The notes under the pieces are model-generated. The model had not been told where the DNA came from. It did no database searches and saw only the letters and a list, made by a program, of their open reading frames with translations. Source: Enterococcaceae bacterium (GTDB lineage: Bacteria > Bacillota > Bacilli > Lactobacillales > Enterococcaceae). Taken from it: a stretch of DNA of 64,000 nt. The position numbers were made by a program, and so were the translations under genes. Where the stretch lies: contig JALCOL010000001.1 of assembly GCA_022649665.1 (NCBI GenBank), positions 1 to 64,000 of the forward strand, given 5' to 3'. This document shows positions 1-7,823 of the stretch, piece after piece. Each line of letters starts with the position of its first letter. Position 1 is the first letter of the stretch.

Positions 1-41
1 GGAAAAACTGCTTAAAAGGATCCATTTTCTTGAAATAAAAA

Positions 42-73
42 ATCCCAAGCGGGTTTTTCTGCTCGCCTGGGAT
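42..73 (-). terminator. Rho-independent terminator of the acid-sugar operon
   Basis: An inverted repeat (ATCCCAAGCG at 42-51, CGCCTGGGAT at 64-73, one G-U pair) reads on the minus strand as a hairpin followed by a T-rich run (complement of the A-rich 33-42). It lies 69 bp beyond the stop of the last operon gene. Confidence 0.75.
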
Positions 74-141
74 CCACTACATTTTATTCAGTTTGAAAGC
101 TCACCAACACTATTTGACGAAGAGCCTTTATTCCTTCAAAT

Positions 142-489
142 TTACTTCCTCATAATATGGATCGCGAAGCCGCCGAATTCGCCAGCTAGATAGATATTTT
201 TCAGCTTGCCTTCTTCGTCGTAGGCGGCAGTGTCCATATTAAAGTCGAGTCCTTTTTTCTTCAGTTCCTCGACAGCGCTTTCCAAATCGGGAGTTTTCAT
301 TGCGATGTGACCGTTTTTGCCTAAGAAAGGACTTTTCATGCATTCGAAATAATCGCCGGCAAATTCGGATTTTTGGCCGTGGCGCGGCTTCAAATTGAAG
401 ATGCTGCTTAAAAGCAATGCCAGCTTTTCTGCTTCTTGGGCATTTTCTGTATTGATACCGATATGTTCTAATTCAAATGTATTTGTCAT
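142..489 (-). CDS. VOC-family (glyoxalase-like) protein
   Basis: This 115-residue protein has the size of one vicinal-oxygen-chelate module. The N-terminal FELEHIGINTENAQEA strand/helix, a central GHIAMKTPDLESAVEELKKKG segment split by the first half of the module, and a C-terminal GEFGGFAIHIM strand fit the family, which includes lyases, isomerases and dioxygenases acting on small metabolites. The start has a good Shine-Dalgarno (GAGGTG, five bases before ATG). It is the last gene of the operon running from 7655, 21 bp after the permease. Its reaction cannot be read from the sequence; by context it may act on an intermediate of the acid-sugar pathway. Confidence 0.7.
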   Translation of the reverse strand: MTNTFELEHIGINTENAQEAEKLALLLSSIFNLKPRHGQKSEFAGDYFECMKSPFLGKNGHIAMKTPDLESAVEELKKKGLDFNMDTAAYDEEGKLKNIYLAGEFGGFAIHIMRK

Positions 490-510
490 TTTTGCACCTC
501 GTTTGTGTTT

Positions 511-1794
511 TTACATCGGGAACATCAACAATGAGCCGACGGTGAGCGCTAATAAGCGAATGAAATATTGCGGAATGGTGAATTTCCAAAATTCTTTCGC
601 GGTATATTTCCCGTAGCCCAAGACCATGGCCGGCATGCCGTCGATCGGCAAGAAGTGTCCGCACCAGCCGGAAATAACGATCGCACAAGCTGCGGCGGTC
701 GGGTCGAGCCCAAGATTGGAGCAGACCGCGATGGCGAGCGGCGTGAAGACATAGACGGTCCCGATCGTTGAGCCGGTCAAAGTGGCGAGGAGACTGGTCA
801 AAATACAGAAGGCAAAGATCATGAGGAAGGGATTGATGTTCGTTCCTAGCATATTTGCGACTGTTTGGCCGACTAAATTCGTCAAGCCAGTGCTGCCGAG
901 TGCATCAGCGACACCGATAACGCCGGCCGACATTAAAATGATCGGCGCACTTAGCGCGTCTCTGATTTCGGTAAAGTTGAGGACTTTCGTGAATAAAATG
1001 ACGGCAACAGACAGACCGGCCATTGCGTAGCCGGCGTCGCCGATTCGGCTTTGCAAAAGCATCCCGACCACTGCGAAAATAAATGCGCCATAAGTGACGA
1101 TTTCTTTCCATTTTGGCAGGGACGGCGTGTTTTCGCTTTCTACTTCTTCCAGTTCTTCTTCATCTTCGCCTTTGATCGGATGATCAGGCAAAAATTTATA
1201 CTGGATCACGCAGTTCAGTAAAAACCCAAGGGATAAAAATAAATTGACGATGGCAAATTTGAAGACGGAAATATGAACGGATTGTCCGGCAGCGCCAAGA
1301 ACAGCGATCACGATCCCGTATTGGAGCGCGGTGTTAAAAGGGATCAGCGGGTGGTTGGCCGCAAATCCGGCAGTCATGATCACTTTTGAAGGCGGGAGCT
1401 TTTTATTATACGGCAAGGTCGACAGCAGACCGATCGCCAAGACATAATAAGCGGTGGAACCGGTGCCGAACATGCTGCAGCCCAGCATGACCACGAGGAT
1501 GATCAGCATATACGATTTAAAGCCGCCTTTGTTCGCCATGGCAAACATCGCTTTTTTGAACACGACGATGAAATTGGTTTTTTGCAGTGCGGCGATAATG
1601 GCCATAAATTCAGCCAGCATGATGATCGTTGAATTTGAAAATCCGGCGAAGGCGCCTTTGATGTCCGTGATCCCGAAGATTACTAACAGCAAGCAGGCAA
1701 GCAGCGGCGGAGCTCCAAATGGTAGTTTTTCGATCATGATCAAAACGATCATCAGTGCGGTGATCGCCAAAGCAATAATCATTTGGATAGTCAT
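511..1794 (-). CDS. Ion-transporter superfamily permease (SLC13/CitM-like), probable organic-acid uptake
   Basis: The 427-residue protein is very hydrophobic, with about ten to eleven predicted membrane segments and a short acidic cytoplasmic loop (EDEEELEEVE, near residue 215). Two similar halves each carry a hairpin-like polar segment (for example MFGTGSTAYYV near residue 110 and TLTGSTIGTVYV near 345), as in ion-transporter superfamily carriers of di- and tricarboxylates. The start has GGAGG seven bases upstream. It sits after the aldolase gene in the acid-sugar operon, so it is the likely importer of the pathway substrate. The exact substrate and coupling ion are not evident. Confidence 0.75.
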   Translation of the reverse strand: MTIQMIIALAITALMIVLIMIEKLPFGAPPLLACLLLVIFGITDIKGAFAGFSNSTIIMLAEFMAIIAALQKTNFIVVFKKAMFAMANKGGFKSYMLIILVVMLGCSMFGTGSTAYYVLAIGLLSTLPYNKKLPPSKVIMTAGFAANHPLIPFNTALQYGIVIAVLGAAGQSVHISVFKFAIVNLFLSLGFLLNCVIQYKFLPDHPIKGEDEEELEEVESENTPSLPKWKEIVTYGAFIFAVVGMLLQSRIGDAGYAMAGLSVAVILFTKVLNFTEIRDALSAPIILMSAGVIGVADALGSTGLTNLVGQTVANMLGTNINPFLMIFAFCILTSLLATLTGSTIGTVYVFTPLAIAVCSNLGLDPTAAACAIVISGWCGHFLPIDGMPAMVLGYGKYTAKEFWKFTIPQYFIRLLALTVGSLLMFPM

Positions 1795-1832
1795 AATAGC
1801 CTCCTATATATTCTTTACATCATTATCAGAAA

Positions 1833-1871
1833 GATAGAATATCCGCTTCATTAAGAAGAAAATATTCTATC
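1833..1871 (-). other. Intra-operon hairpin between aldolase and permease genes
   Basis: GATAGAATAT and ATATTCTATC form a 10-bp stem around a 19-base loop in the 98-bp gap before the permease. Only a short T-run follows on the minus strand, so it may be a weak attenuator or a processing site that lowers permease expression. Confidence 0.4.
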
Positions 1872-1892
1872 CCGAGGCAGCACTTGCGGCAG

Positions 1893-2801
1893 TTAATTCA
1901 TGCCTTTTGCTTTGTTTTCTTCCAAGACCGCTTTGATCGCTTCGATGCCTTCTTCAGGGATCTGATTGAATGGCGCGCGGCAAGGGCCGACGTGATAGCC
2001 TAAAAGGCGGGTGGCAGCTTTGACGATCGTATTTGGATTTCCGTACTTAAAGCAGGCGCGGAAACTTTGGATACTTTCATTGGCTTTTTTCGCTTCTTCG
2101 ATCTTGCCTTCGATGAACAGATCATAAATCGAAGCCATCGTGTGCGGATACACATTTGCACAACCTGCAATGCCGCCGGTCCCGCCTGCTAACAGCGTCC
2201 AAATGATCAATTGGTCATTTCCGGACAATGTATAAAATTTCCCGTTTTGTTTCTTTTTGCCGGCTTCGATATAGCCGAGGATATTCGTGAAGTTCCCGCT
2301 GGAATCTTTTGCCCCGATGATGTTTTCGATTTCTGCTAAGCGTCCGACAGTTGCCGGAGCGATCGCGTTTCCGGTGCGGGCCGGGATGTTATACAAAACG
2401 ATCGGCATATCGACTGCTTCTGCGACGGTTTTGTAGTGAGTGTACAATTCTTCTTGGCTGGCAGCGGCGAAACTCGGAGTAATGATCGAAAGAACATCAG
2501 CGCCGGCGGCTTGCGCCATCTTGCTTTGTTCGATCGTTTCTTTTGTCGAAAGTGTCCCGGTCCCGGCATATACAGGGACGCGGCCGGCAGCTTGGTCCAC
2601 GACCGCTTCGAGCACCGCTTTCTTTTCTTGCGCGGTCAAAATGTAGCCTTCGCCGTTTGTTCCAAATGGGAAGATCCCGTGGATGCCGTTTTCGATCATT
2701 CGTTCGACTTGTACACGCAGCTCTTCCAAATTAATGCTTTCATCCTCATGCATCGGGGTCAAGATCGGGACAATAATTCCTTTCAATTCTGTTGGTTTCA
2801 T
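1893..2801 (-). CDS. DapA/NanA-family class I aldolase
   Basis: The 302-residue length matches the dihydrodipicolinate synthase/N-acetylneuraminate lyase family. The GTNGEG loop (residues 47-52), the catalytic Tyr137 in VLYNIPARTG and the Schiff-base Lys165 in GAKDSSGN are all present. Members either condense pyruvate with an aldehyde or split 2-keto-3-deoxy acids into pyruvate and an aldehyde. Its place in a degradative operon with an acid-sugar kinase and dehydrogenases argues for a catabolic 2-keto acid aldolase and not a lysine-pathway DapA. GGAGCG precedes the ATG. The substrate is inferred from context only. Confidence 0.85.
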   Translation of the reverse strand: MKPTELKGIIVPILTPMHEDESINLEELRVQVERMIENGIHGIFPFGTNGEGYILTAQEKKAVLEAVVDQAAGRVPVYAGTGTLSTKETIEQSKMAQAAGADVLSIITPSFAAASQEELYTHYKTVAEAVDMPIVLYNIPARTGNAIAPATVGRLAEIENIIGAKDSSGNFTNILGYIEAGKKKQNGKFYTLSGNDQLIIWTLLAGGTGGIAGCANVYPHTMASIYDLFIEGKIEEAKKANESIQSFRACFKYGNPNTIVKAATRLLGYHVGPCRAPFNQIPEEGIEAIKAVLEENKAKGMN

Positions 2802-2858
2802 ACGAATCGCTCCTCTGATTTTTTAGTTTGGGTAAGATAAGAATGCGCTAACAATTAT

Positions 2859-2958
2859 ACGGTGTTCCAAAAGCAGCTTCTCGGAATAATCCGGAAAACC
2901 GCAAAAATATGACAGACTATTTTCGGTTTTCCTTCTTATTTCTCGAAGCTGAGCGTTT
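2859..2958. repeat. Dispersed palindromic element, copy 1
   Basis: It begins ACGGTGTTCCAAAAGCAGCT and ends with GAAGCTGAGCG and a T-run. Inside are a long inverted repeat (GGAAAACCG at 2892-2900 against CGGTTTTCC at 2923-2931) and outer arms AGCTTCTCG/CGAAGCT. Related copies occur at 27413, 60388 and 63922. This copy lies in the 174-bp gap between the sialidase-like and aldolase genes, where it could act as an attenuator or RNA-stability element. There is no ORF in it. Confidence 0.65.
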
Positions 2959-2975
2959 TTGTTACAATCTTTGTA

Positions 2976-4148
2976 TTACTTTTTCACGCCTTCGCCGGAG
3001 GTCGGGTTGTACAAGCCTTCTGTTTCGCGTTTTTTGCCGAACAGGTCTTCAACGGTAAAGCGGACATATTTGATGCAAAGGCGATTTTTATATGCATAGA
3101 CTAAATGCAGTGTGCCTTGCTGATCTTGATAGAGTGTCGGGTATTCAAACTGCGAGTTGTTTGTTTTGTTTTCGATGCCGATATAGCCTTCTGCCGGCTC
3201 AAAGATCCGTCCGAGCGGCCAAGTTTTTCCGAGGTCTTCGGTGACTGAAACGACGACGGGGTTCCGCAGCCCCGGCCAAGTAACTTTGCCGAATTCGGCG
3301 TGGTTTGCGGCGTTCATATTGTAGGCCAAAGCGATTTCGCCCGACTGCAATTTGATCGCACTGATACTGGCGTTGTTGTTCGGCAAAGTATTCGCTTCCG
3401 GAATGCTCCAGCTGTCGCCGTAATCAAAGGATTCGCTCGTGTATACGTGATCGGCAAAGCGGCTGCGCATAAAGGCGAGCAGGTGTCCGTCAGCGACTTC
3501 GACGACATTGGCATGGACGCGGCCGTTGCTTTCCGGCATGCGGACGGCCCGCCAAGTTTTGCCTTGGTCATCGGACAGCTGAAATTCGGTCGGGTCGTTC
3601 GTCAAGCCTTCCGGGGAGTCTTCGCACAGCCAAGTGCTGAAGAGCCAGCGGCCGTTGCTTAAAATCTGGATCGCTTGGCGGGAGAAAGTTCCTTCGTTGG
3701 CGAACAATACTTCCGGGTCCCCCCACGTATTGCCTTCGTCATTTGATTTTTGGACCATGATGATCGAAGTAAACTGCATATTGTCTTTGCCGGCTTGGCG
3801 GCTCAGCTGAGAAGTATAGATCAGCCAGATCTGGCCATCCGGCGCTCTGAAGAATGCCGGATTTTGTTCGCTGCGGTCTTTTCCTTGCGAGATCGTTTGC
3901 GGGACGGACCAGATTTGTGTTTCCGGATCAAGTTTGGAGACTACGATAGAGATGTCGCCGCTGCCTTCAAAACTGCCGGCAAACCAGGCACATAACATTC
4001 CGCCATCGTGCGTTTCGATCAAGGCAGGGGCGTGCGCCGTATTGTGATCGCCAGTAGGGATCAGCCCGAAGTCGATATTTAAAAAGTCGTCGCGGTACAT
4101 CACGCCATTCGGCTCTGATTTTCTTACTTTCGGCAAGTGTGCTGCCAT
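2976..4148 (-). CDS. Cytoplasmic sialidase-fold (BNR/Asp-box) protein
   Basis: The 390-residue protein carries four Asp-box-like motifs of the six-bladed propeller family: SNDEGNTW (135-142), SDDQGKTW (192-199), ESFDYGDSW (239-247) and TEDLGKTW (303-310). The N-terminal part and the GRVHANVVE and NNSQFEYPTL segments also fit the BNR_2/sialidase family. There is no signal peptide, so it should act in the cytoplasm, on an imported substrate. It sits 28 bp after the PdxA-type gene with a GGAGG ribosome site. A true sialidase role is doubtful: the operon lacks NanE, NanK and NagA/B. It may be a hydrolase or lyase acting on a small acidic sugar conjugate. Confidence 0.75.
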   Translation of the reverse strand: MAAHLPKVRKSEPNGVMYRDDFLNIDFGLIPTGDHNTAHAPALIETHDGGMLCAWFAGSFEGSGDISIVVSKLDPETQIWSVPQTISQGKDRSEQNPAFFRAPDGQIWLIYTSQLSRQAGKDNMQFTSIIMVQKSNDEGNTWGDPEVLFANEGTFSRQAIQILSNGRWLFSTWLCEDSPEGLTNDPTEFQLSDDQGKTWRAVRMPESNGRVHANVVEVADGHLLAFMRSRFADHVYTSESFDYGDSWSIPEANTLPNNNASISAIKLQSGEIALAYNMNAANHAEFGKVTWPGLRNPVVVSVTEDLGKTWPLGRIFEPAEGYIGIENKTNNSQFEYPTLYQDQQGTLHLVYAYKNRLCIKYVRFTVEDLFGKKRETEGLYNPTSGEGVKK

Positions 4149-4176
4149 TTCAAATCCTCCTTTTGGATTGCTGTTC

Positions 4177-5202
4177 TTAAGAGTTTTCAGCTAAGCGGAT
4201 CGCGTAATCGATCGCATTCTCAAGGCTTAATTCGCTGGCGCTCCATTTTCCGGCTTGGTCGAATGCGGTTCCGTGATCGACTGAGGTGCGGATGATCGGC
4301 AGGTTCAAAGTGATATTGACGCCTTGAACGGCTTTCCAGCTGCCAGCTTTCTGATCGTAGACAAAGCCTAAAACTTTTAACGGGATATGCCCTTGATCGT
4401 GATACATTGCGACCACGATGTCGTACATGCCGCCATTTGCTTTTGAGAAGACGGTGTCAGGCGGAAGTGCCCCGACGGCATCGATGCCTTCTGCACGGGC
4501 GGCTGCGACGGCCGGATTGATTTCATTGATTTCTTCCTGCCCGAACAAGCCGTTTTCGCCTGCATGCGGATTCAATCCGGCAACTGCGATCCGCGGATTT
4601 TTGATGCCCAATTTCTTGCAGGCGGCATTCGCGATCCGGATCACATCGAGCACTCGTTCTTTCGTGACTAAGTCGCAAGCTTCGCGCAAAGAAACATGAG
4701 TAGAGACGTGAACGACGCGCAGATTTCTGTCTGCCAGCATCATCGTATATTTGTCAGTGCCGGTGAACTTCGCATAGATCTCCGTATGGCCGGCATAGTG
4801 ATGACCAGCCGCATTCATCGCTTCTTTGTTCAGCGGATTCGTCACGGTCGCATCGACTTCTTTGGCCAAGGCTAATTCGATGACTTTTTTTACATATTGA
4901 AAAGCGGCGTTTCCAGCCATTTTGGAGACTTCGCCGATCGGCAGCTCTGCCATGTCAACGACATTCATGTCGATCAAATCGATCGTCCCGAACGTGTATT
5001 TTCCTTCGCTGGGTTTTTGGATAGGATGGATCGTGAGCTTCACTTCCGGATGCTTCGCTAAATAATAGGCTAAGACACTTTTGTCGCCGATCAATAGCGG
5101 TTTGCAGCGTTCATACAACGCCGGCTTTTGAAATTCTTTTAATGAGATTTCAGGGCCGATCCCGGCTGGGTCGCCCATTGTGATCCCAATGATTTTTTTC
5201 AT
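4177..5202 (-). CDS. pdxA2: PdxA2-type 4-phospho-acid-sugar dehydrogenase
   Basis: The 341-residue protein opens with GITMGDPAGIGPEI and has the metal-site histidines of the PdxA family (AGHTEIYAKFTGTD, HVSTHVSL, MYHDQGHIPLK). PdxA itself oxidises 4-phosphohydroxythreonine in vitamin B6 synthesis, but PdxA2 proteins next to a DUF1537 kinase oxidise 4-phospho-D-threonate or 4-phospho-D-erythronate, giving dihydroxyacetone phosphate after decarboxylation. Here the kinase is two genes upstream and no other B6 gene is nearby, so the PdxA2 role is favoured. AAGGAG precedes the ATG. The stereochemistry of the substrate is not determinable. Confidence 0.85.
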   Translation of the reverse strand: MKKIIGITMGDPAGIGPEISLKEFQKPALYERCKPLLIGDKSVLAYYLAKHPEVKLTIHPIQKPSEGKYTFGTIDLIDMNVVDMAELPIGEVSKMAGNAAFQYVKKVIELALAKEVDATVTNPLNKEAMNAAGHHYAGHTEIYAKFTGTDKYTMMLADRNLRVVHVSTHVSLREACDLVTKERVLDVIRIANAACKKLGIKNPRIAVAGLNPHAGENGLFGQEEINEINPAVAAARAEGIDAVGALPPDTVFSKANGGMYDIVVAMYHDQGHIPLKVLGFVYDQKAGSWKAVQGVNITLNLPIIRTSVDHGTAFDQAGKWSASELSLENAIDYAIRLAENS

Positions 5203-5245
5203 AGCATGAAAACTCCTTTTCAGCGATTTAGTGCCAAGGTGCTTC

Positions 5246-6403
5246 TTACAGAATTTCTAAATAGATCTTGCGGGCGTCTTCCGGCGTGACTTCGCGTTGA
5301 TTGTTGACGAGAAGCCGTGTGACTTCCATCCCGGCGGCAACTAAACCATCCAGATCTTCTTCCGGCACATTGAAAGTTTTTAGACTTGTCGGGATTTCCA
5401 ATACTTCGACGATTTCTTCCAGCTGATTGATCATGTAATGCGCTTTTTCATCAACGCTCAAGCCTTTATTTCCGTCTTTGATGACGCGGTCGTAAGCGGC
5501 TGCCAAGAGATCCTTGATCGCTGGTTCATTGAAGCGCATCACCGGTGTCAATAAGATCGCATTCGAAACGCCGTGGGGAATGTGGTATTTGCCGCCAAGC
5601 GGATAAGAAAGTGCGTGGACTGCAGTCGTTCCGGATGAAGTGATCGCAACCCCGGCGTAAAACGAACCCAATAACATATTGCTTTTGGCTTCCAATGCCT
5701 CAGGATTCGTGCACGCTTCAATGATATTGTTCATGATCAAGTCGAGTGCCTCTAAGGCGAATGTATTGCTGATCGGATTCGCTTTGGCAGAGGTGAAGCA
5801 TTCGATCGCGTGGCATAAGGCATCTACACCAGTCGCTGCAGCGATCGCTTTCGGCAGGTTTTTGATCATCCGGCTTTCCAAGATCACGTAATCAGCGATC
5901 ATTTCCGGATTGACGATCCCGATCTTGAGTTCTTTTTCAGGCACGCCGACGATACTGTTTGGCGTAGCTTCAGAGCCGGTCCCGGCAGTCGTCGGGATCA
6001 TCAAGGTCGTCGTTTGTTTTTTCGCAAGCAGCGGATCATCCAGCAGATCTTTTACGGTATAGTCATCGGTCGTGAGGATCGAAGCAAGTTTCGCGACATC
6101 CATCACGCTGCCGCCGCCGATCGCGATAATGAGATCGGCATTTTCTTTTTTGCATTCGTCGATCATCATTTGCGCTTCCAGATAGCTGGGTTCTGCGGGG
6201 ATGTCGGAAATGATCGTATAATCGATGCCGGCTTCTTCGATCAAAGCTTGCGGCTGTGCGACCAGTCCAGCGCCTAAAATTCCTTTGTCCGTGAAGATCA
6301 CGATTTTTTGAACATCATTTTTGATGATCGTGCTCAACTGTTCCATGGCGTGTTCGCCCGCGATCACATTGCGCGGCATTTTTAAACTATAATCTGTTAA
6401 CAT
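5246..6403 (-). CDS. Iron-containing (group III) alcohol dehydrogenase
   Basis: The 385-residue protein has the Rossmann-like GGGSVMDVAK motif near residue 97, the TAGTGSE loop and the metal-ligand region with DALCHAIECF and HALSYPLGGKYHIPHG. The start at 6403 is chosen because AGGAGG lies seven bases before it and it follows the kinase stop by one base; a longer frame to 6469 would run into the kinase. Family members interconvert alcohols and aldehydes with NAD(P)H, such as lactaldehyde/1,2-propanediol. Here it may reduce the aldehyde released by the DapA-like aldolase, or oxidise a hydroxy acid substrate. It belongs to the same operon. Confidence 0.85.
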   Translation of the reverse strand: MLTDYSLKMPRNVIAGEHAMEQLSTIIKNDVQKIVIFTDKGILGAGLVAQPQALIEEAGIDYTIISDIPAEPSYLEAQMMIDECKKENADLIIAIGGGSVMDVAKLASILTTDDYTVKDLLDDPLLAKKQTTTLMIPTTAGTGSEATPNSIVGVPEKELKIGIVNPEMIADYVILESRMIKNLPKAIAAATGVDALCHAIECFTSAKANPISNTFALEALDLIMNNIIEACTNPEALEAKSNMLLGSFYAGVAITSSGTTAVHALSYPLGGKYHIPHGVSNAILLTPVMRFNEPAIKDLLAAAYDRVIKDGNKGLSVDEKAHYMINQLEEIVEVLEIPTSLKTFNVPEEDLDGLVAAGMEVTRLLVNNQREVTPEDARKIYLEIL

Positions 6404-6404
6404 A

Positions 6405-7655
6405 TTATTCCTCCTGATCTGTATGGATCTGACTGATTTCTTCAAACAATTCTGCATTGCCGAAACCACCGGATTTGGTGATCACCTGCATTTTTTTGTG
6501 ATCCCATTCGATCGTGGCCAGCACGACCCCCGGGCTGATTTCAGCAACCGGCTCGATTTTATTCACTCCTAAGACTTTCATCGACTGAAACAAAGTGTCG
6601 CCGCCGGTAAAGAGAAACGTATTTTCCAAATGTTCCGCCCACAAAGCTTGGGTCAATGCCCCTAAAGATTTGCCGATGCGAAAACGATATTCCGAAGGGG
6701 ATAAATGATTTTCTGCGCTGTACATCGCGATTCCTTTGGTCGTTTCGTCATTCAGCGTTTCGAAGACTATCAATGGATATTCTTTCATCAACGATAAATA
6801 ATTTTGCAGTTCTTTTTTGCCCTCAGCACTCTTCCAATATTCGCTGCTCAATAATTGGTGCGGTGTCAGCGAGATCCGCGGATATTTTCTTTTTTCAGCG
6901 TATTCGATCTGCATTTTAGTGATCGGGTTGACGCTGCCGCAGATGACGACTAACGGATTCTTTAATGTATAGGCAGGCGGTTGGCCATTTGGAAACAAAT
7001 GCTTCGCCAGCACTTTGGCAAAACCAGCGCAGCCGACTGAAACACCGAGCAGCTTGGTCTTTTCTAAAGCTTTCAGCTGTTCGACCAGCATTTCATCAGT
7101 TTGTGCATCGAAGACCAGAACGTTTTGCGGATTTTTCGGGAGCGTGCTGCCTTTGACCAGCTGTGCATCGATATCAGCTTCATTTTTCAAACGCCGCAAT
7201 ACATTGCTTTCGGTCACCGGCTCATACGGATCATCTGCGAAGACACTTTCGCTCACCAAGGTTTGGCCGATATATAAATTTCCGTCGATCAATACGCGGT
7301 TCATTTCCGGATAAGCCGGCAGAAAAGGAATGACCGCTTGCCGGCTCGCATCTGCGACCGCTTTGATCTCAGCGCTGATATTGCCCCGCAAGCCTGAATC
7401 GACTTTTTTATATATGTAAGGAATACCCGCTTGTTCAGCGCTTACAATTATTTGTTTGATCAGTTGGTAAGCTGCTTCAAAACGCAGGTAGCGGCTTTCA
7501 GTGTTGATCACTAAGACGTCAATGGAGTCATCGACTTTTTTGTAATCCAAATCTGTCGCGGTCGAAACTAAGGTTTTGATCCCTTGATTAGAGAATTGTA
7601 CGCCGGTATCAAGCGCGCCTGTAAAGTCATCGGCAATGACTAATAGCTTTAACAT
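6405..7655 (-). CDS. Four-carbon acid-sugar kinase (DUF1537 family)
   Basis: The 416-residue protein starts with the LLVIADDFTGALDTG signature of the DUF1537 kinases; a YKKVDSGLRGN segment near residue 83 and GGDTLF with a C-terminal TKSGGFG segment complete the two-domain fold. The family (DtnK, DenK, OtnK) phosphorylates D-threonate, D-erythronate or 3-oxo-tetronates with ATP at O4. It is the first gene of the minus-strand operon and faces the regulator across 168 bp. Together with the PdxA2-like gene it indicates acid-sugar breakdown to triose phosphate. Confidence 0.88.
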   Translation of the reverse strand: MLKLLVIADDFTGALDTGVQFSNQGIKTLVSTATDLDYKKVDDSIDVLVINTESRYLRFEAAYQLIKQIIVSAEQAGIPYIYKKVDSGLRGNISAEIKAVADASRQAVIPFLPAYPEMNRVLIDGNLYIGQTLVSESVFADDPYEPVTESNVLRRLKNEADIDAQLVKGSTLPKNPQNVLVFDAQTDEMLVEQLKALEKTKLLGVSVGCAGFAKVLAKHLFPNGQPPAYTLKNPLVVICGSVNPITKMQIEYAEKRKYPRISLTPHQLLSSEYWKSAEGKKELQNYLSLMKEYPLIVFETLNDETTKGIAMYSAENHLSPSEYRFRIGKSLGALTQALWAEHLENTFLFTGGDTLFQSMKVLGVNKIEPVAEISPGVVLATIEWDHKKMQVITKSGGFGNAELFEEISQIHTDQEE

Positions 7656-7730
7656 TTATTCACCACCTTTTTCTTCTTGCCCTCATTCTAATCGGTTCCA
7701 AAGAATTTTGATATTGAAAAAAGATAAAAT

Positions 7731-7810
7731 TTGTTTATATTTGAAACGTTTTCAATAAAATAGAGTATTTTTCAGCTTGCCCGCGATATAATTGTTTATA
7801 TATGAAACAA
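7731..7810. promoter_or_regulatory. Divergent control region with two candidate operators
   Basis: The 168-bp gap holds TTGTTTATATTTGAAAC (7731-7747) and TTGTTTATATATGAAAC (7792-7808), which match at 16 of 17 positions. The second extends to a TTGTTT...AAACAA inverted repeat. The second copy overlaps the candidate -10 box TATAAT (7787-7792) of the regulator, so autoregulation is plausible. Overlapping the first is TTGAAA-CGT-TTTCAA (7741-7755), one base shorter than a standard cre site. No -24/-12 promoter was seen. Binding by the adjacent regulator is inferred. Confidence 0.55.
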
Positions 7811-7823
7811 TAGGAGGGGTTAG

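Noticed and set aside
2976-4148. Secreted sialidase acting on host glycans
   Set aside because: No signal peptide or anchor, and no sialic acid breakdown genes apart from a generic DapA-family aldolase.
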